Of a stretch of DNA of 64,000 nt, positions 27,070 through 41,440 are shown piece by piece (the first letter of the stretch is position 1; every line of letters starts with the position of its first letter). The notes under the pieces were generated by a model that worked only from the letters and a program-made list of their open reading frames with translations, ran no database searches and was not told the DNA's origin. Both the position numbers and the translations under genes were made by a program. This DNA comes from Chamaelirium japonicum (Eukaryota; Streptophyta; Magnoliopsida; Liliales; Melanthiaceae): contig CANTAL010000027.1 in NCBI GenBank assembly GCA_947650365.1, positions 992,001 through 1,056,000 of the forward strand, in the 5' to 3' direction.

Positions 27070-30000
27070 TGGATACATTCGTGCGAATGAATTAGAATGG
27101 ATCGTACGAATGAGTAAGAATGGATCGTACCAATGAAATAGAATGGATCGTACGAATGAATTAGAATGGATCGTGCGAATGAATTAGAATGGATCGTGCG
27201 AATGAATTAGAATGGATCGTGCGAATGAATTATAATGGATACATTCGTACGAATGAATTAGAATGGATCGTACGAATGAATTAGACTGGATCGTATGAAT
27301 GAATTAGAATGGATCGTGCGAATGAATTAGAATGGATCGTACGAATGAATTAGAATGGATACATTCGTGCGAATGAATTAGAATGGATCGTATGAATGAA
27401 TTTGAATGGATCGTATGAATGAATTAGAATGGATCGTGCGAATGAATAATAATGGATCGTACGAATGAATTATAATGGATCATGCGAATGAATTAAAATA
27501 GATCGTACGAATGAGTAAGAATGGATCGTACGAATGAGTAAGAATGGATCGTACGAATGAAATATAATGGATCGTACGAATAAATTAGAATGAATCGTGC
27601 TAATGAATTAGAATGGATCGTACGAATGAATTAGAATAGATTGTGCGAACGAATAAGAATGGATCGTACGAATGAATTAGAATGGATTGTACGTATGAAT
27701 TTGAATGGATTGTACGAATGAGTAAGAATGGATCGTACGAATGAAATTGAATGGATCGTCCGAATGAATTAGAATGGATCGTTCGAATGAATTAGATTGG
27801 ATCGTGCGAATGAATTAGAATGGATCATACGAATGAATTAGAATAGATACATTCATACGAATAAATTAGAATGGATCGTACGAATGAAATAGAATGGATC
27901 GTATAAATGAATTAGAATGGATCGTATGAATGAATTAGAATGGATCGTACGAATGAAATAGAATGGATCGTATGAAAGAAATAGAATGGATCGTATGAAT
28001 GAATTAGAATGGATCGTGCGAATGAAATAGAATGGATCGTACGAATGAATTAGAATGGATCGTATGAATGAATTCGAATGGATCGTGCGAATGAATTAGA
28101 ATGGATCGTACGAATGAAATAGAATAGTTCGTACGAATGAATTAGAATGGATCGTGCTAATTAATTAGAATGGATCGTACGAATGAATTAGAATAGATTG
28201 TGCGAATGAATTCGAATGGATCATAGGAATGAATTAGAATGGATACATTCGTGCGAAGGAATTAGAATGTATCGTACGAATGGATCGTATGAAGGAATTA
28301 GAATGAATTAGAATGGATACATTCATGCGAATGAATTAGAATGGACTGTATGAATGAATTAGATTGGATCGTATGAATGAATTAGAATGGATCTTACGTA
28401 TGAGTTAGAATGGATACATTCATGGGAATGAATTAGAATGGATCGAACGAAGGAATTAGAACGGATCACACGAAGGAATTAGATTGGATCGTATGAAGGA
28501 ATTAGAATGGATCGTACGAATGAATTAGAATGGATACATTCGTGCAAAAGAATTAGAATGGATTGTATGAATGAATTAGAATGGATCGTACAAATGAATT
28601 AGAATGGATCGAGCGAATGAATTAGAATGGATCGTACGAATGAATTAGAATAGATTGTGCGAATGAATTAGAATGGATCGTACGAATGAATTAGAATGGA
28701 TACATTCGTGCGAAGGAATTAGAATGGTTAATATGAATGAATTAGAATGGATCATATGAATGAATTCGAATGGATCATACGAATGAATTAGAATGGATAC
28801 ATTCGTGCGAATGAATTAGAACGGATCATACGAAGGAATTAGGATGGATTGTATGAATGAATTAGAATGGATACATTCGTGCGAAAGAATTAGAATGGAT
28901 TGTATGAATGAATTAGAATGGATCGTATGAATGAATTAGAATGGATGGTGCGAATGAATTAGAATGGATCGTACGAATGAATTTGAATGAATCGTATGAA
29001 TGAATTAGAATGGATCGTGCGAATGAATTAGAATGGATCGTACGAATGAATTAGAATGGATACATTCGTGCGAATGAATTAGAATGGATCGTACGAATGA
29101 GTACGAATGGATCGTATGAATGAAATAGAATGGATCGTACGAATGAATTAGAATGGATCGTGCTAATGAATTAGAATGGATCGTACGAATAAATTAGAAT
29201 AGATTGTGTGAATGAATTAGAATGGATCGTACGAATGAAATAGAATGGATCGTATGAATGAATAAGAATGGATCGTGCGAATGAATTAGAATGGATCGTA
29301 CGAATGAATTAGAATGGATACATTCGTGCGAATGAATTAGAATGGATCGTACGAATGAGTAAGAATGGATCGTACGATTAAAATAGAATGGATCATACGA
29401 ATGAATTAGAATGGATCATGCTAATGAATTAGAATGGATCGTACAAATGAATTTGAATAGATTGTGCGAATGAATTAGAATGGATCGTACGAATGAATTA
29501 GAATGGATACATTCGTGCGAATGAATTAGAATGGATACGTTCGTGTGAATGAATTAGAATGGTTCGTATGAATGTATTAGAATGGATCGTATGAATGAAT
29601 TAGAATGAATCATATGAATGAATTAGAATGAATCGTATGAATGAATTAGAATGGATCATGCGAATGAATTAGAATGGGTCGTACGAATGAATTAGAAAGG
29701 ATACATTCGTGCGAATGAATTAGAATGGATCGTACAAATGAGTAAGAATGGATTGTACGAATGAAATAGAATAGATCGTACGAAAGAATTAGAATGGATC
29801 GTGCTAATGAATTAAAATGGATCGTACGAATGAATTAGAATAGATTGTGCGAATGATCGTACGAATGAATTAGAATGGATATATTCGTGCGAATGAATTA
29901 GAATGGATCTTATGAATGAATTAGATTGGATCGTATGAATGAATTAGAATGGATCTTATGAATGAATTAGATTGGATCGTATGAATGAATTAGAATGGAT

Positions 30001-31860
30001 CGTACGTATGAATTAGAATGGATACATTCATGGGAATGAATTAGACTGGATCGTACGAAGGAATTAGAATGGATCATACGAATGAAATAGAATGGATCAT
30101 ACAAAGGAATTAGAATGGATCGTATGAAGAAATTAGAATGGATTGTACGAATGAATTAGAATGGATACATTTGTGCAAAAGAATCAGAATGGATTGTATG
30201 AATGAATTAGAATGGATCGTGCAAATGAATTAGAATGGATAATACGAATGAATTAGAATAGATTGTGCGAATGAATTAGAATGGATCGTACGAATGAATT
30301 AGAATGGATACATTCATGCGAATGAATTAGAATGGATCATATTATTGAATTATAATGGATCGTACGAATGAATTAAAATGGATACATTCGTTCGAATGAA
30401 TTAGAATGGATCATACAAAGGAATTAGGGTGGATCGTACGAATGAATTAGAATGGATACATTCGTGCGAAAGAATTAGAATGGATTGTACGAATGAATTA
30501 GAATGGATAATATGAATGAATTAGAATGGATCGTCCAAATGAATTAGAATGGATCATAAGAATGAATTAGAATGGATCGTATGAATGAATTAGAATAGAT
30601 CGTGCAAATGAATTAGAATGGACCATACGAATGAATTAGAATAGATACATTCGTGCGAATGAATTAGAATGGATCGTACGAATGAGTAAGAATGGATCAT
30701 ACGAATGAAATAGAATGGATCGTACGAATGATTAGAATGGATTGTGCTAACAAATTAGAATGGATCGTACGAATGAATTAGAATAGATTGTGCGAATGAA
30801 TTAGAATGGATCGTACAAATGAATTAGAATGGATCGTATGAATGAATTGGAATGGATCATGTGAATGAACTAGAATGGATCGTACGAATGAATTAGAATG
30901 AATACATTCGTGCGAATGAATTAGAATGGATCATATGAATGAGTAAGAATGGATCGTACGAATGAAATAGAATGGATCGTACGAATGAATTAGAATGGAT
31001 CAGGCTAATGAATTAAAATGGATCATACGAATGAATTAGAAAAGATAGTGCGAATGAATTAGAATGGATCGTACGAATGAATTAGAATGGATACATTTGA
31101 GTGGATGAATTCGAATGGATCATATGAATGAATTAGATTGGATCGTATGAATGAATTAGAATGGATCGTACGTATAAATTAGAATGGATACATTTATGGG
31201 AATGAATTAGAATGGATCATACGAAGGAATTAGAATGGATCATATGAATGAAATAGAATGGATCGTACGAAGGAATTAGAATGGATTGTACGAAGGAATT
31301 AGAATGGATCGTACGAATGAATTAGAATGGATACATTCGTGCAAAAGAATTAGAATGGACTGTATGAATGAATTAGAATGGATCGTGCAAATAAATTAGA
31401 ATGGATCGTGCGAATGAATTAGAATGGATCGAACGAATGAATTAGAATACATTATGCGAATGAATTTGAATGAATCGTACGAATGAATTAGAATGGATAC
31501 ATTCGTGCGAATGAATTAGAATGGATCGTATGAATGAATTAAAATGGATCGTATGAATAAATTCGAATGGATCGTACGAATGAATTAGAATGGATACATT
31601 CATGCGAATAAATTAGAATGGATCATACGAAGGAATTTGGGTGGATCGTACGAATGAATTAGAATGGATACATTCGTGTGAAAGAATTAGAATGGATTGT
31701 ATGAATGAATTAGAATGGATCGTATGAATGAATTAGAACAGATCGTGCGAATGAATTAGAATGGATCGTACGAATGAATTAGAATGGATCGAATGAATGA
31801 ATTAGAACAGATCGTGCGAATGAATTAGAATGGATCATACGAATGAATTAGAATGGATAC
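27070..31860 (+). repeat. 4.9-kb tandem unit, copy 1 (truncated relative of the 13.35-kb unit)
   Basis: Most of this segment matches the right part of the 13.35-kb unit: AGACTGG at 27,293 matches the same mark near 20,998. The run TGTATCGTAC at 28,268 matches 22,061, and GAAAAGATAG at 31,039 matches 25,086. It then joins monomers not found next to the inverted blocks. It is followed directly by a second copy (31,860-36,775). It is therefore a third, partial and rearranged 13.35-kb unit lacking the left half and the inverted blocks. Confidence 0.75.
29905..29996 (+). repeat. Local 46-bp tandem duplication
   Basis: Two identical 46-bp dimers lie side by side. Each has one ATCTTAT linker, an AGATTGG core and an ATCGTAT linker. 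Only one such dimer is present at the matching place in other units (for example near 34,773). It is a recent two-monomer gain. Confidence 0.85.
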
Positions 31861-34800
31861 ATTCATGCGAATGAATTAGAATGGATCGTACGAATGAGTA
31901 AGAATGGATCGTACGAATGAAATAAAATGGATCGTACGAATGAATTAGAATGGATCGTGCGAATGAATTAGATTGGATTGTGCGAATGAATTAGAATGGA
32001 TCGTACGAATGAATTAGAATGGATACATTCGTACGAATGAATTAGAATGGATCGTACGAATGAATTAGACAGGATCGTATGAATGAATTAGAATTGATCA
32101 TGCGAATAAATTAGAATGGATCGTACGAATGAATTAGAATGGATACATTCGTACGAATGAATTAGAATGGATCGTATGAATGAATTAGAATGGATCGTAT
32201 GAATGAATTAGAATGGATCGTGCAAATGAATTAGAATGGATCGTGCGAATGAATTAGAATGGATCGTATGAATGAATTAGAATGGATCATGCGGATGAAT
32301 TAGAATGGAACGTATGTATGAATTGGAATGGATACATTCATGCGAATGAATTAGAATGGATCGTACGAATGAGTAAGAATGGATCGTACGATTGAAATAG
32401 AATGGATCGTACGAATGAATTAGAATGGATCGTGCTAATGAATTAGAATGGATCGTACGAATGAATTAGAATAGATTGTGTGAACGAATTAGAATGGATC
32501 ATACGAATGAATTAGAATGGATCGTACGTATGAATTCGAATGGATCGTACGAATGAGTAAGAATGGATCGTACGAATGAAATTGAATGGATTGTACGAAT
32601 GAATTAGAATGGATCGTGCGAATGAATTAGATTGGATCGTGCGAATGAATTAGAATGGATCGTACGAATTAATTAGAATGGATACATTCGTATGATTGAA
32701 TTAGAATGGATCGTACGAATGAATTAGACTGGATCGTATGAATGAATTAGAATGGATCATGCGAATGAATTAGAATGGATTGTACGAATGAATTAGAATG
32801 GATACATTCGTGCGAATGAATTAGAATGGATCGTATGAATGAATTAGAATGGATCATATGAATGAATTAGAATGGATCGTGTGAATGAATTAGAATGGAT
32901 CGTACGAATAAATTAGAATGGATCGTGCGAATGAATTAGAATGGATCGTACGAATGAATTAGAAAGGATACATTCGTGCGAATGAATTAGAATGGATCGT
33001 ACGAATGAGTAAGAATAGATCGTACGAATTAAATAGAATGGTTCGTACGAATGAATTAGAATGGATCATGCTAATGAATTAGAATGGATCGTACGAATGA
33101 ATTAGAATTGATTGTGCGAATGAATTCGAATGGATCATACGAATGAATTAGAATGTATACATTCGTGCGAAGGAATTAGAATATATCGTACGAATGGATC
33201 GTACGAATGAATTAGAATGGATACATTCTTGCGAATGAATTAGAATGGATCGTATGAATGAATTAGATTGGATCGTATGAATGAATTAGAATGGATCGTA
33301 CGTAAGAATTGGAATGGATACATTCATGGGAATGAATTAGAATGGATCGAATGAAGGAATTAGAATGGATCATACGAAGGAATTAGAATGGATCGTAGAA
33401 GGAATTAGAATGGATCGTACAAATAAATTAGAATGGATACATTCGTGCAAAAGAATTAGAATGGATTGTATGAATGAATTAGAATGGATCGTACAAATGA
33501 ATTAGAATGGATCGTGCGAATGAATTAGAATGGATCGTACGAATGAATTAGAATAGATTGTGTGAATGAATTAGAATGGATCATACGAATAAATTAGAAT
33601 GGATACATTCGTGCGAATGAATTAGAATGGATCGTATGAATGAATTAGAATGGATCGTATGAATGAATTCGAATGTATCGTACGAATGAATTAGAATGGA
33701 TACATTCCTGTGAATGAATTAGAATGGATCATACGAAAGAATTAGGGTGGATTGTACGAATGAATTAGAATGGATACATTCATGCGAAAGAATTAGAATG
33801 GATTGTATGAATGAATTAGAATGGGTCGTATAAGTGAATTAGAATGGATTGTATGAATGAATTAGAATGGGTCGTATAAGTGAATTAGAATGGATCGAGC
33901 GAATGAATTAGAATGGATCGTACGAATGAATTAGAATGGATAGTACGAATGAATTAGAATGGATCATGCGAATGAATTAGAATGAGTAAGAATGGATCGT
34001 ATGAATGACATAGAATTGATCGTACGAATGAATTAGAATGGATCGTGCTAATGAATTAGAATGGATCGTACGATTAAATTAGAATAGATTGTGCGAATGA
34101 ATTAGAATGGATCGTACGAATGAATTAGAATGGATCGTATGAATGAATTAGAATGGATCGTGCGAATGAATTAGAATGGATTGTACGAATGAATTAGAAT
34201 GGATACATTCGTGCGAATGAATTAGAATGGAACGTACGAATGAGTAAGAATGGATCGTACGATTGAATTAGAATGGATCGTACGAATGAATTAGAATGGA
34301 TTGTGCTAATGAATTAGAATGGATCGTACGAATGATTTTGAATAGATTGTGCGAATGAATTAGAATGGATCGTACGAATGAATTAGAATGGATACATTCG
34401 TGTGAATGAATTAGAATGGATCGTATGAATGAATTAGAATGGATCGTATGAATGAATTAGAATGGATCGTACGAAAGAATTAGAATGGATCGTATGAATG
34501 AATTAGAATGGATCATGCGAATGAATTAGAATGGGTCGTACGAATGAATTAGAAAGGATACATTCGTGCTAATGAATTAGAATGGATCGTACGAATGAGT
34601 AAGAATGGATCGTACGAATGAAATAGAATGGATCGTACGAAAGAATTAGAATAGATCGTGCTAATGAATTAGAATGGATCGTACGAATGAATTAGAATAG
34701 ATTGTGCGAATGAATTAGAATGGATCGTACGAATGAATTAGAATTGATACATTCGTGCGAATGAATTAGAATGGATCTTATGAATGAATTAGATTGGATC

Positions 34801-36775
34801 GTATGAATGAATTAAAATGGATCGTACGTAAGAATTAGAATGGATACATTCATGGGAATGAATTAGAATGGATCGTACGAAGGAATTAGAATGGATCATA
34901 TGAATGAAATAGAATGGATCGTACGAAGGAATTAAAATGGATTGTACGAAGGAATTATAATGGATCGTACGAAGGAATTAGAATGGATCGTACGAATGAA
35001 TTAGAATGGATACATTTGTGCAAAAGAATTAGAATAGATTGTGTGAATGAATTAGAATGGATCGTGCAAATGAATTAGAATGGATCATGCGAATGAATTA
35101 GAATGGATCGTACGAATGAATTAGAATAGATTGTGCGAATGAATTAGAATGGATCGTACGAATGAATTAGAATGGATACAATCGTGCGAATGAATTAGAA
35201 TGGATCGTATGAATGAATTAGAATGGATCATATGAATGAATTCGAATGGATCGTACGAATGAATTAGAATGGATACATTGGTTCGAATGAATTAGAATGG
35301 ATCATACGAAGGAATTAGGGTGGATCGTACGAATGAATTAGAATGGATACATTCGTGCGAAAGAATTAGAATGGATTGTACGAATGAATTAGAATGGATC
35401 ATATGAATGAATTAGAATGGATCGTGCAAATGAATTAGAATGAATCGTACGAATGAATTAGAATGGATCGTATGAATGAATTAGAAGAAATCGTGCAAAT
35501 GAATTAGAATGGATCATACGAATGAATTAGAATGGATATATTCATGCGAATGAATTAGAATGGATTGTACAAATGAGTAAGAATGGATCGTACGAATGAA
35601 ATAGAGTGGATCGTACGAATGAATTAGAATGGATCATGCTAACGAATTAGAATGGTTCGTACGAATAAATTAGAATAGATTGTGCGAATGAATTAGAATG
35701 GATCGTACGAATGAATTAGAATGGATCGTATGAATGAATTAGAATGGATCGTGCGAATGAATCAGAATGGATCGTACGAATGAATTTGAATGGATCCATT
35801 CGTGCGAATGAATTAGAATTGATCGTATGAATGAGTAAGAATGGATCGTACGAATGAAATAGAATGGATCGTACGAATGAATTAGAATGGATCGTGCTAA
35901 TGAATTGGAATGGATCATACGAATGAATTAGAAAAGATAATGCGAATGAATTAGAATGGATCGTACGAATGAATTAGAATGGATACATTCGTGCGAATGA
36001 ATTAGAATGGTTCGTATGAATGAATTAGATTGGATCGTATGAATGAATTAGAATGGATCGTACGTATAAATTAGAATGGATACATTCATGGGAATGAATT
36101 AGAATGGATCGTACGAAGGAATTAGAATAGATCATACGAATGAAATAGAATGGATCGTACGAAGGAATTAGAATGGATCGTACAAAGGAATTAGAATGGT
36201 TCGTATGAAGGAATTAGAATGGAGCTTACGAATGAATTAGAATGGATACATTCGTGCAAAAGAATTAGAATGGATTGTATGAATGAATTAGAATGGATCG
36301 GGCAAATGAATTAGAATGGATCGTGCGAATGAATTAGAATGGATCGTACGAATTAGTTAGAATAGATTGTGCGAATGAATTAGAATGGATCCTACGAATG
36401 AATTAGAATGGATACATTCGTGCGAATGAATTAGAATGGATCGTATGAATGAATTAGAATAGATCGTATGAACGAATTCGAATGGATCGTACGAATGAAT
36501 TAGAATGGATACATTCGTGCGAATGAATTAGAATGGATCATACGAAGTAATTAGGGTGGATCGTACGAATGAATTAGAATGGATACATTCGTGTGAAATA
36601 ATTGAAATGGATTGTATGAATGAATTAGAATGGATCGTATGAATGAATTAGAATGGATCATGCGAATGAATTAGAATGGATCGTACGAATGAATTAGAAT
36701 GGATCGTATGAATGAATTAGAATGGATCGTGCGAATGAATTAGAATGGATCGTACGAATGAATTAGAATGGATAC
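31860..36775 (+). repeat. 4.9-kb tandem unit, copy 2
   Basis: Marks of copy 1 reappear at offsets of about 4.8-4.9 kb: 28,421 to 33,325, 30,029 to 34,851, 31,195 to 36,087, and GAAAAGATA at 31,039 to 35,931. A 10-bp loss near 33,205 (one GAATTAGAAT fewer than at 28,290) is off the monomer register and accounts for the local offset change from 4,914 to 4,904. Confidence 0.75.
33801..33892 (+). repeat. Local 46-bp tandem duplication with GGGTCGTATAAGTG variant
   Basis: The rare string GGGTCGTATAAGTG appears twice, exactly 46 bp apart, inside an otherwise identical dimer. Sharing such a rare variant marks this as a recent duplication. Confidence 0.87.
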
Positions 36776-39700
36776 ATTCATGCTAATGAATTAGAATGGA
36801 TCGTACGAATGAGTAAGAATGGATCGTATGAATGAAATAGAACGGATCGGACGAATAAATTTGAATGGATCGTGCGAATGAATTATAATGGATCGTACGA
36901 ATGAATTAGAATAGATTGCGTGAATGAATAAGAATGGATCGTACGAATGAATTAGAATGGATCGTATGAATAAATTAGAATGGATCTTGCAAATGAATTA
37001 GAATGGATCGTACGAATGAATTAGAATGGATACATTCGTGCGAATAAATTAGGATGGATCGTACGAATGAGTAAGAAAGGATCGTACGAATGAAATAAAA
37101 TGGATCGTACGAATGAATTAGAATGGATCGTGCTAATGAATTAGAATGGATCGTACGAATGAATTAGAATAGATTGTGCGAATGTATTGGAATGGATCGT
37201 ATGAATGAATTAGAATGGATACATTTGTGTGAATGAATTAGAATGGATCGTATGAATGAATTAGAATAGATCGTGCGAATGAATTAGAATGGATCGTACG
37301 AATGAATTAGAATGGATTGTATGAATGAATTAGAATGGATCGTGCGAATGAATTAGAATGGAACGTACGAATGAATTAGAATGGATACATTCGTGCGAAT
37401 GAATTAGAATGGATCGTACGAATGAGTAAGAATGGATTGTATGAATGAAATAGAATGGATCGTAAGAATGAATTAGAATGGATCGTGCTAATGAATTAGA
37501 ATGGATCGTACGAATGAATTAGAATAGATTGTGCGAATGAATTAGAATGGATCGTACGAATGAATTAGAATGGATACATTCGTGCGAATGAATTAGAATA
37601 GATCGTATGAATGAATTAGATTGGATCGTATGAATGAATTAGAATGGATCGTACGTATGAATTAGAATGGATCGTATGAATGAATTAGAATGAATCGTAT
37701 GAATGAATTCGAATGGATCGTACGAATAAATTAGAATGGATATATTCATGCGAATGAAATAGAATAGATCATACGAAGGAATTAGGGTGGATCGTACGAA
37801 TGAATTAGAATGGATACATTCGTGCGAAAGAATTAGAATGGATTGTATGAATGAATTAGAATGGATCGTATGAATGAATTAGAATGGATCGTGCGAATGA
37901 ATTAGAATGGATCGTACGAATGAATTAGAATGGATCGTGCGAATGAATTTGAATGGATCGTACGAATGAATTAGAATGGATACATTCGTGCGAATGAATT
38001 AGAATGGATCGTACGAATGAGTAAGAATGGATCGTACGAATGAATTAGAATGGATCGTACGAATGAATTAGAATGGATCATGCAAATGAATTAGAATGGA
38101 TCGTATGAATGAATTAATATGGATACATTCGTGCGAATGAATTAGAATGGATCGTACGAATGTGTAAGAATGGATCGTACCAATGAAATAGAATGGATTG
38201 TACAAATGAATTAGAATGGATCGTGCTAATGAATTAGAATGGATCGTACGAATGAATTAGAATAGATTGTGTGAATGAATTAGAATGGATTATACGAATG
38301 AATTATAATGGATACATTCGTGCGAATAAATTAGAATAGATCGTATGAATGAATTAGAATGGATCACATGAATTAATTAGAATGGATCTTACGAATGAAT
38401 TAAAATGGATCGTACCAATGAATTAGAATGGATCGTGCGAATGAATTAGAATGTATCGTACGAATGAATTAGAATGGATACATTCGTGCGAATGAATTAG
38501 AATGGATCGTACGAATGAGTAAGAATGGATCATACGAATGAAATAGAATGGATCGTACGAATGAATTAGAATGGATCGTGCTAATGAATTAGAATGGATC
38601 GTATGAATGAATTAGAATAGATTGTGCGAATGAATTAGAATGGATCGTACGAATGAATTAGAATGGATACATTCATGCGAAGGAATTAGAATGTATCGTA
38701 CAAATGGATCGTACGAAGGAATTAGAATGAATTAGAATGGATACATTCGTGCGAATGAATTAGAATGGATCGTATGAATGAAATAGAATGGATCGTACGA
38801 ATGAATTAGAATGGATCGTGCTAATGAATTAGAATGGATCGTACGAATGTATTAGAATAGATTGTGCGAATGAATTAGAATAGATCATACGAATGAATTA
38901 GAAAGGATACATTCGTGCGAATAAATTTGAATAGATCATATGAATGAATTCGATTGGATCGTATGAATGAATTATAATGGATCGTACGTATGAATTAGAA
39001 TGGATACATTCATGTTAATGAATTAGAATGGATCGTACGAAGAAATTAGAATGGATCGTACGAAGGAATTAGAATGGGTCGTACGAATGAATTAGAATGG
39101 ATACATTCGTGCAAAAGAATTAGAATGGATTTTATGAATGAATTAGAATGGATCGTACAAATGAATTAGAATGGATCATGCGAATGAATTAGAATGGATC
39201 GTACGAATGAGTAAGAATGGATCGTACGAATGAAATAGAATGGATCGTACGAATGAATTAGAATGGATCGTGCTAATGAATTAGAATGGATCGTACGAAT
39301 GTATTAGAATAGATTGTGCGAATGAATTAGAATGGATCGTACGAATGAATTAGAATGGATACATTCGTGCGAATGAATTAGAATAGATCATATGAATGAA
39401 TTAGATTGGATCGTATGAATGAATTAGATTGGATCGTACGTATGAATTAGAATGGATCGTACGAAGAAATTAGAATGGATCGTACGAAGGAATTAGAATG
39501 GATCGTACGAATGAATTAGAATGGATCGTACGAATGAATTAGAATGGATTAGAATCGATCGTACGAATGAATTACAATTGATACATTCGTGCGAATGAAT
39601 TAGAATCGATCGTACGAATGAATTACAATTGATACATTCGTGCGAATGAATTAGAATGGATCGTATGAATGAATTAGAATGGATCGTATGAATGAATTCG

Positions 39701-41440
39701 AATGGATCGTATGAATGAATTAGAATGGATACATTCTTGCGAATGAATTAGAATGGATCATACGAAGGAATTAGGGTGGATCGTACGAATGAATTAGAAT
39801 GGATACATTCGTGCGAAAGAATTAGAATGGATTGTACGAATGAATTAGAATGGATCGTATGAATGAATTAGAATGGATCGTGCCAATGAATTAGAATGGA
39901 TCGTGCGAATGAATTAGAATAGATCGTATGAATGAATTAGAATGGATCGTGCGAATGAATTAGAATGGATCGTATGAATGAATTAGAATGGATACATTCG
40001 TGCGAATGAATTAGAATGGATCGTACGAATGAGTAAGAATGGATCGTACAAATGAAATAGAATGGATTGTATGAATGAATTAGAATGGATCGTGCGAATT
40101 AATTAGATTGGATCGTGCGAATGAATTAGAATGGATCGTATGAATGAATTAGAATGGATATATTCGTGCGAATGAATTATAATTGATCGTATGAATGAAT
40201 TTGAATGGATCGTATGAATGAATTCGAATAGATCGTACGAATGATTTAGAATGGATACATTCGTGCGAAAGAATTAGAATAGATTGTATGAATGAATTAG
40301 AATGGATCGTATGAATGAATTAGAATGGATCGTGCGAATGAATTAGAATACATCGAACGAATGAATTAGAATGGATCGTATAAATGAATTAGATTGGATC
40401 GTGCGAATGAATTAGAATGGATCGTACGAATGAATTAGAATGGATTCATTCGTGCGAATGAATTAGAATAGATCGTACGAATGAGTAAGAATGGATCCTA
40501 CGAATGAAATAGAATAGATCGTACGAATGAATTAGAATGGATCGTGCTACTGAATTAGAATGGATCATACGAATGAATTAGAATAGATTGTGCGAATGAA
40601 GTAGAATGGATCGTACGAATGAATTAGAATGGATACATTCGTGCGAATGAATTAGAATAGATCTTATGAATGAATTAGATTGGATCGTATGAATGAATTA
40701 GAATGGATCGTACGTATGAATTAAAATGGATACATTCACGGGAATGAATTAGAATGGATCGTACGAAGGAATTAAAATGGATCGTACGAAAGAATTAGAA
40801 TGGATCGTACGAAAGAATTAGAATGGATTGTATGAATAAATTAGAATAGATCGTATGAATAAATTAGAATGGATCGTGCAAATGAATTAGAACGGATCGT
40901 ACGAATGAATTAGAATGGATCGTATGAATGAATTAGAATGGATCGTGAGAATGAATTAGAATGGATCGTACGAATGAATTAGAATGGATACATTCGTGCG
41001 AATGAATTAGAATGGATCGTACGAATGAGTAAGAATGGATCGTACGAATGAAATAGAATGGATCATACGAATGAATTAGAATGGATCTTGCTAATGAATT
41101 AGAATGGATCGTATGAATGAATTAGAATAGATTCTGCGAACGAATTAGAATGGATTGTACGAATGAATTATAATGGATCGTATGAATGAATTAGAATGGA
41201 TCGTGCGAATGAATTAAAATGGATCGTACGAATGAATTAGAATGGATCATACGAAGGAATTAGGGTGGATCGTACGAATGAATTAGAATGGATACATTCG
41301 TGCGAATGAATTCGAATGGATCGTACAAATGAATTAGAATGGATACATTCGTGCGAATGAATTAAATGGATCATACGAAGGAATTAAGGTGGATCGTACG
41401 AATGAATTAGAATGGATACATTCGTGTGAAAGAATTAGAA
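36775..41440 (+). repeat. Shuffled satellite interval without a clear large tandem partner
   Basis: The usual monomers continue, but the higher-order order is broken. The CATGGG mark is missing where expected near 37,660 and 39,450 (CGTACGTATG is followed by a 23-mer instead) and mutated to CATGTTAATG at 39,011. Part of it (38,690-39,180) resembles 55,110-55,600. A ~452-bp shift repeats the rare GTATTAGAATAG core at 38,780 and 39,232 onward. The ACATCGAACG variant first appears at 40,350. Confidence 0.65.
39556..39657 (+). repeat. Local 51-bp tandem duplication (one 23-mer plus one 28-mer)
   Basis: Two 51-bp copies lie in tandem, each with the unusual AGAATCGATC and TTACAATTGATAC variants. 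The step of 51 bp is exactly one short plus one long monomer. Confidence 0.9.

Larger units (their letters stand above)
821..36092 (+). repeat. Higher-order repeat of about 1.2-1.9 kb marked by a CATGGG linker
   Basis: A distinctive pair of monomers, CGTACGTATG followed by a 28-mer whose linker ends CATGGG (or CATGAG, CGTGGG, TATGGG), recurs at 821, 2,453, 3,893, 5,391, 6,969, 8,864, 10,700 and 11,890. After that it recurs at 14,175, 15,807, 17,316, 18,815, 20,319, 22,214, 24,053 and 25,242, then at 28,421, 30,029, 31,195, 33,325, 34,851 and 36,087. Between marks the other variants keep a loose order: GAAGG monomers, GTGCAAAAG long monomer, GAATTCG, AGGGTGG, GAGTAAG, GAAATAG, GCTAATG, AGATTGTGC. 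Spacing varies, so this is an imperfect higher-order repeat rather than a strict period. Confidence 0.8.
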
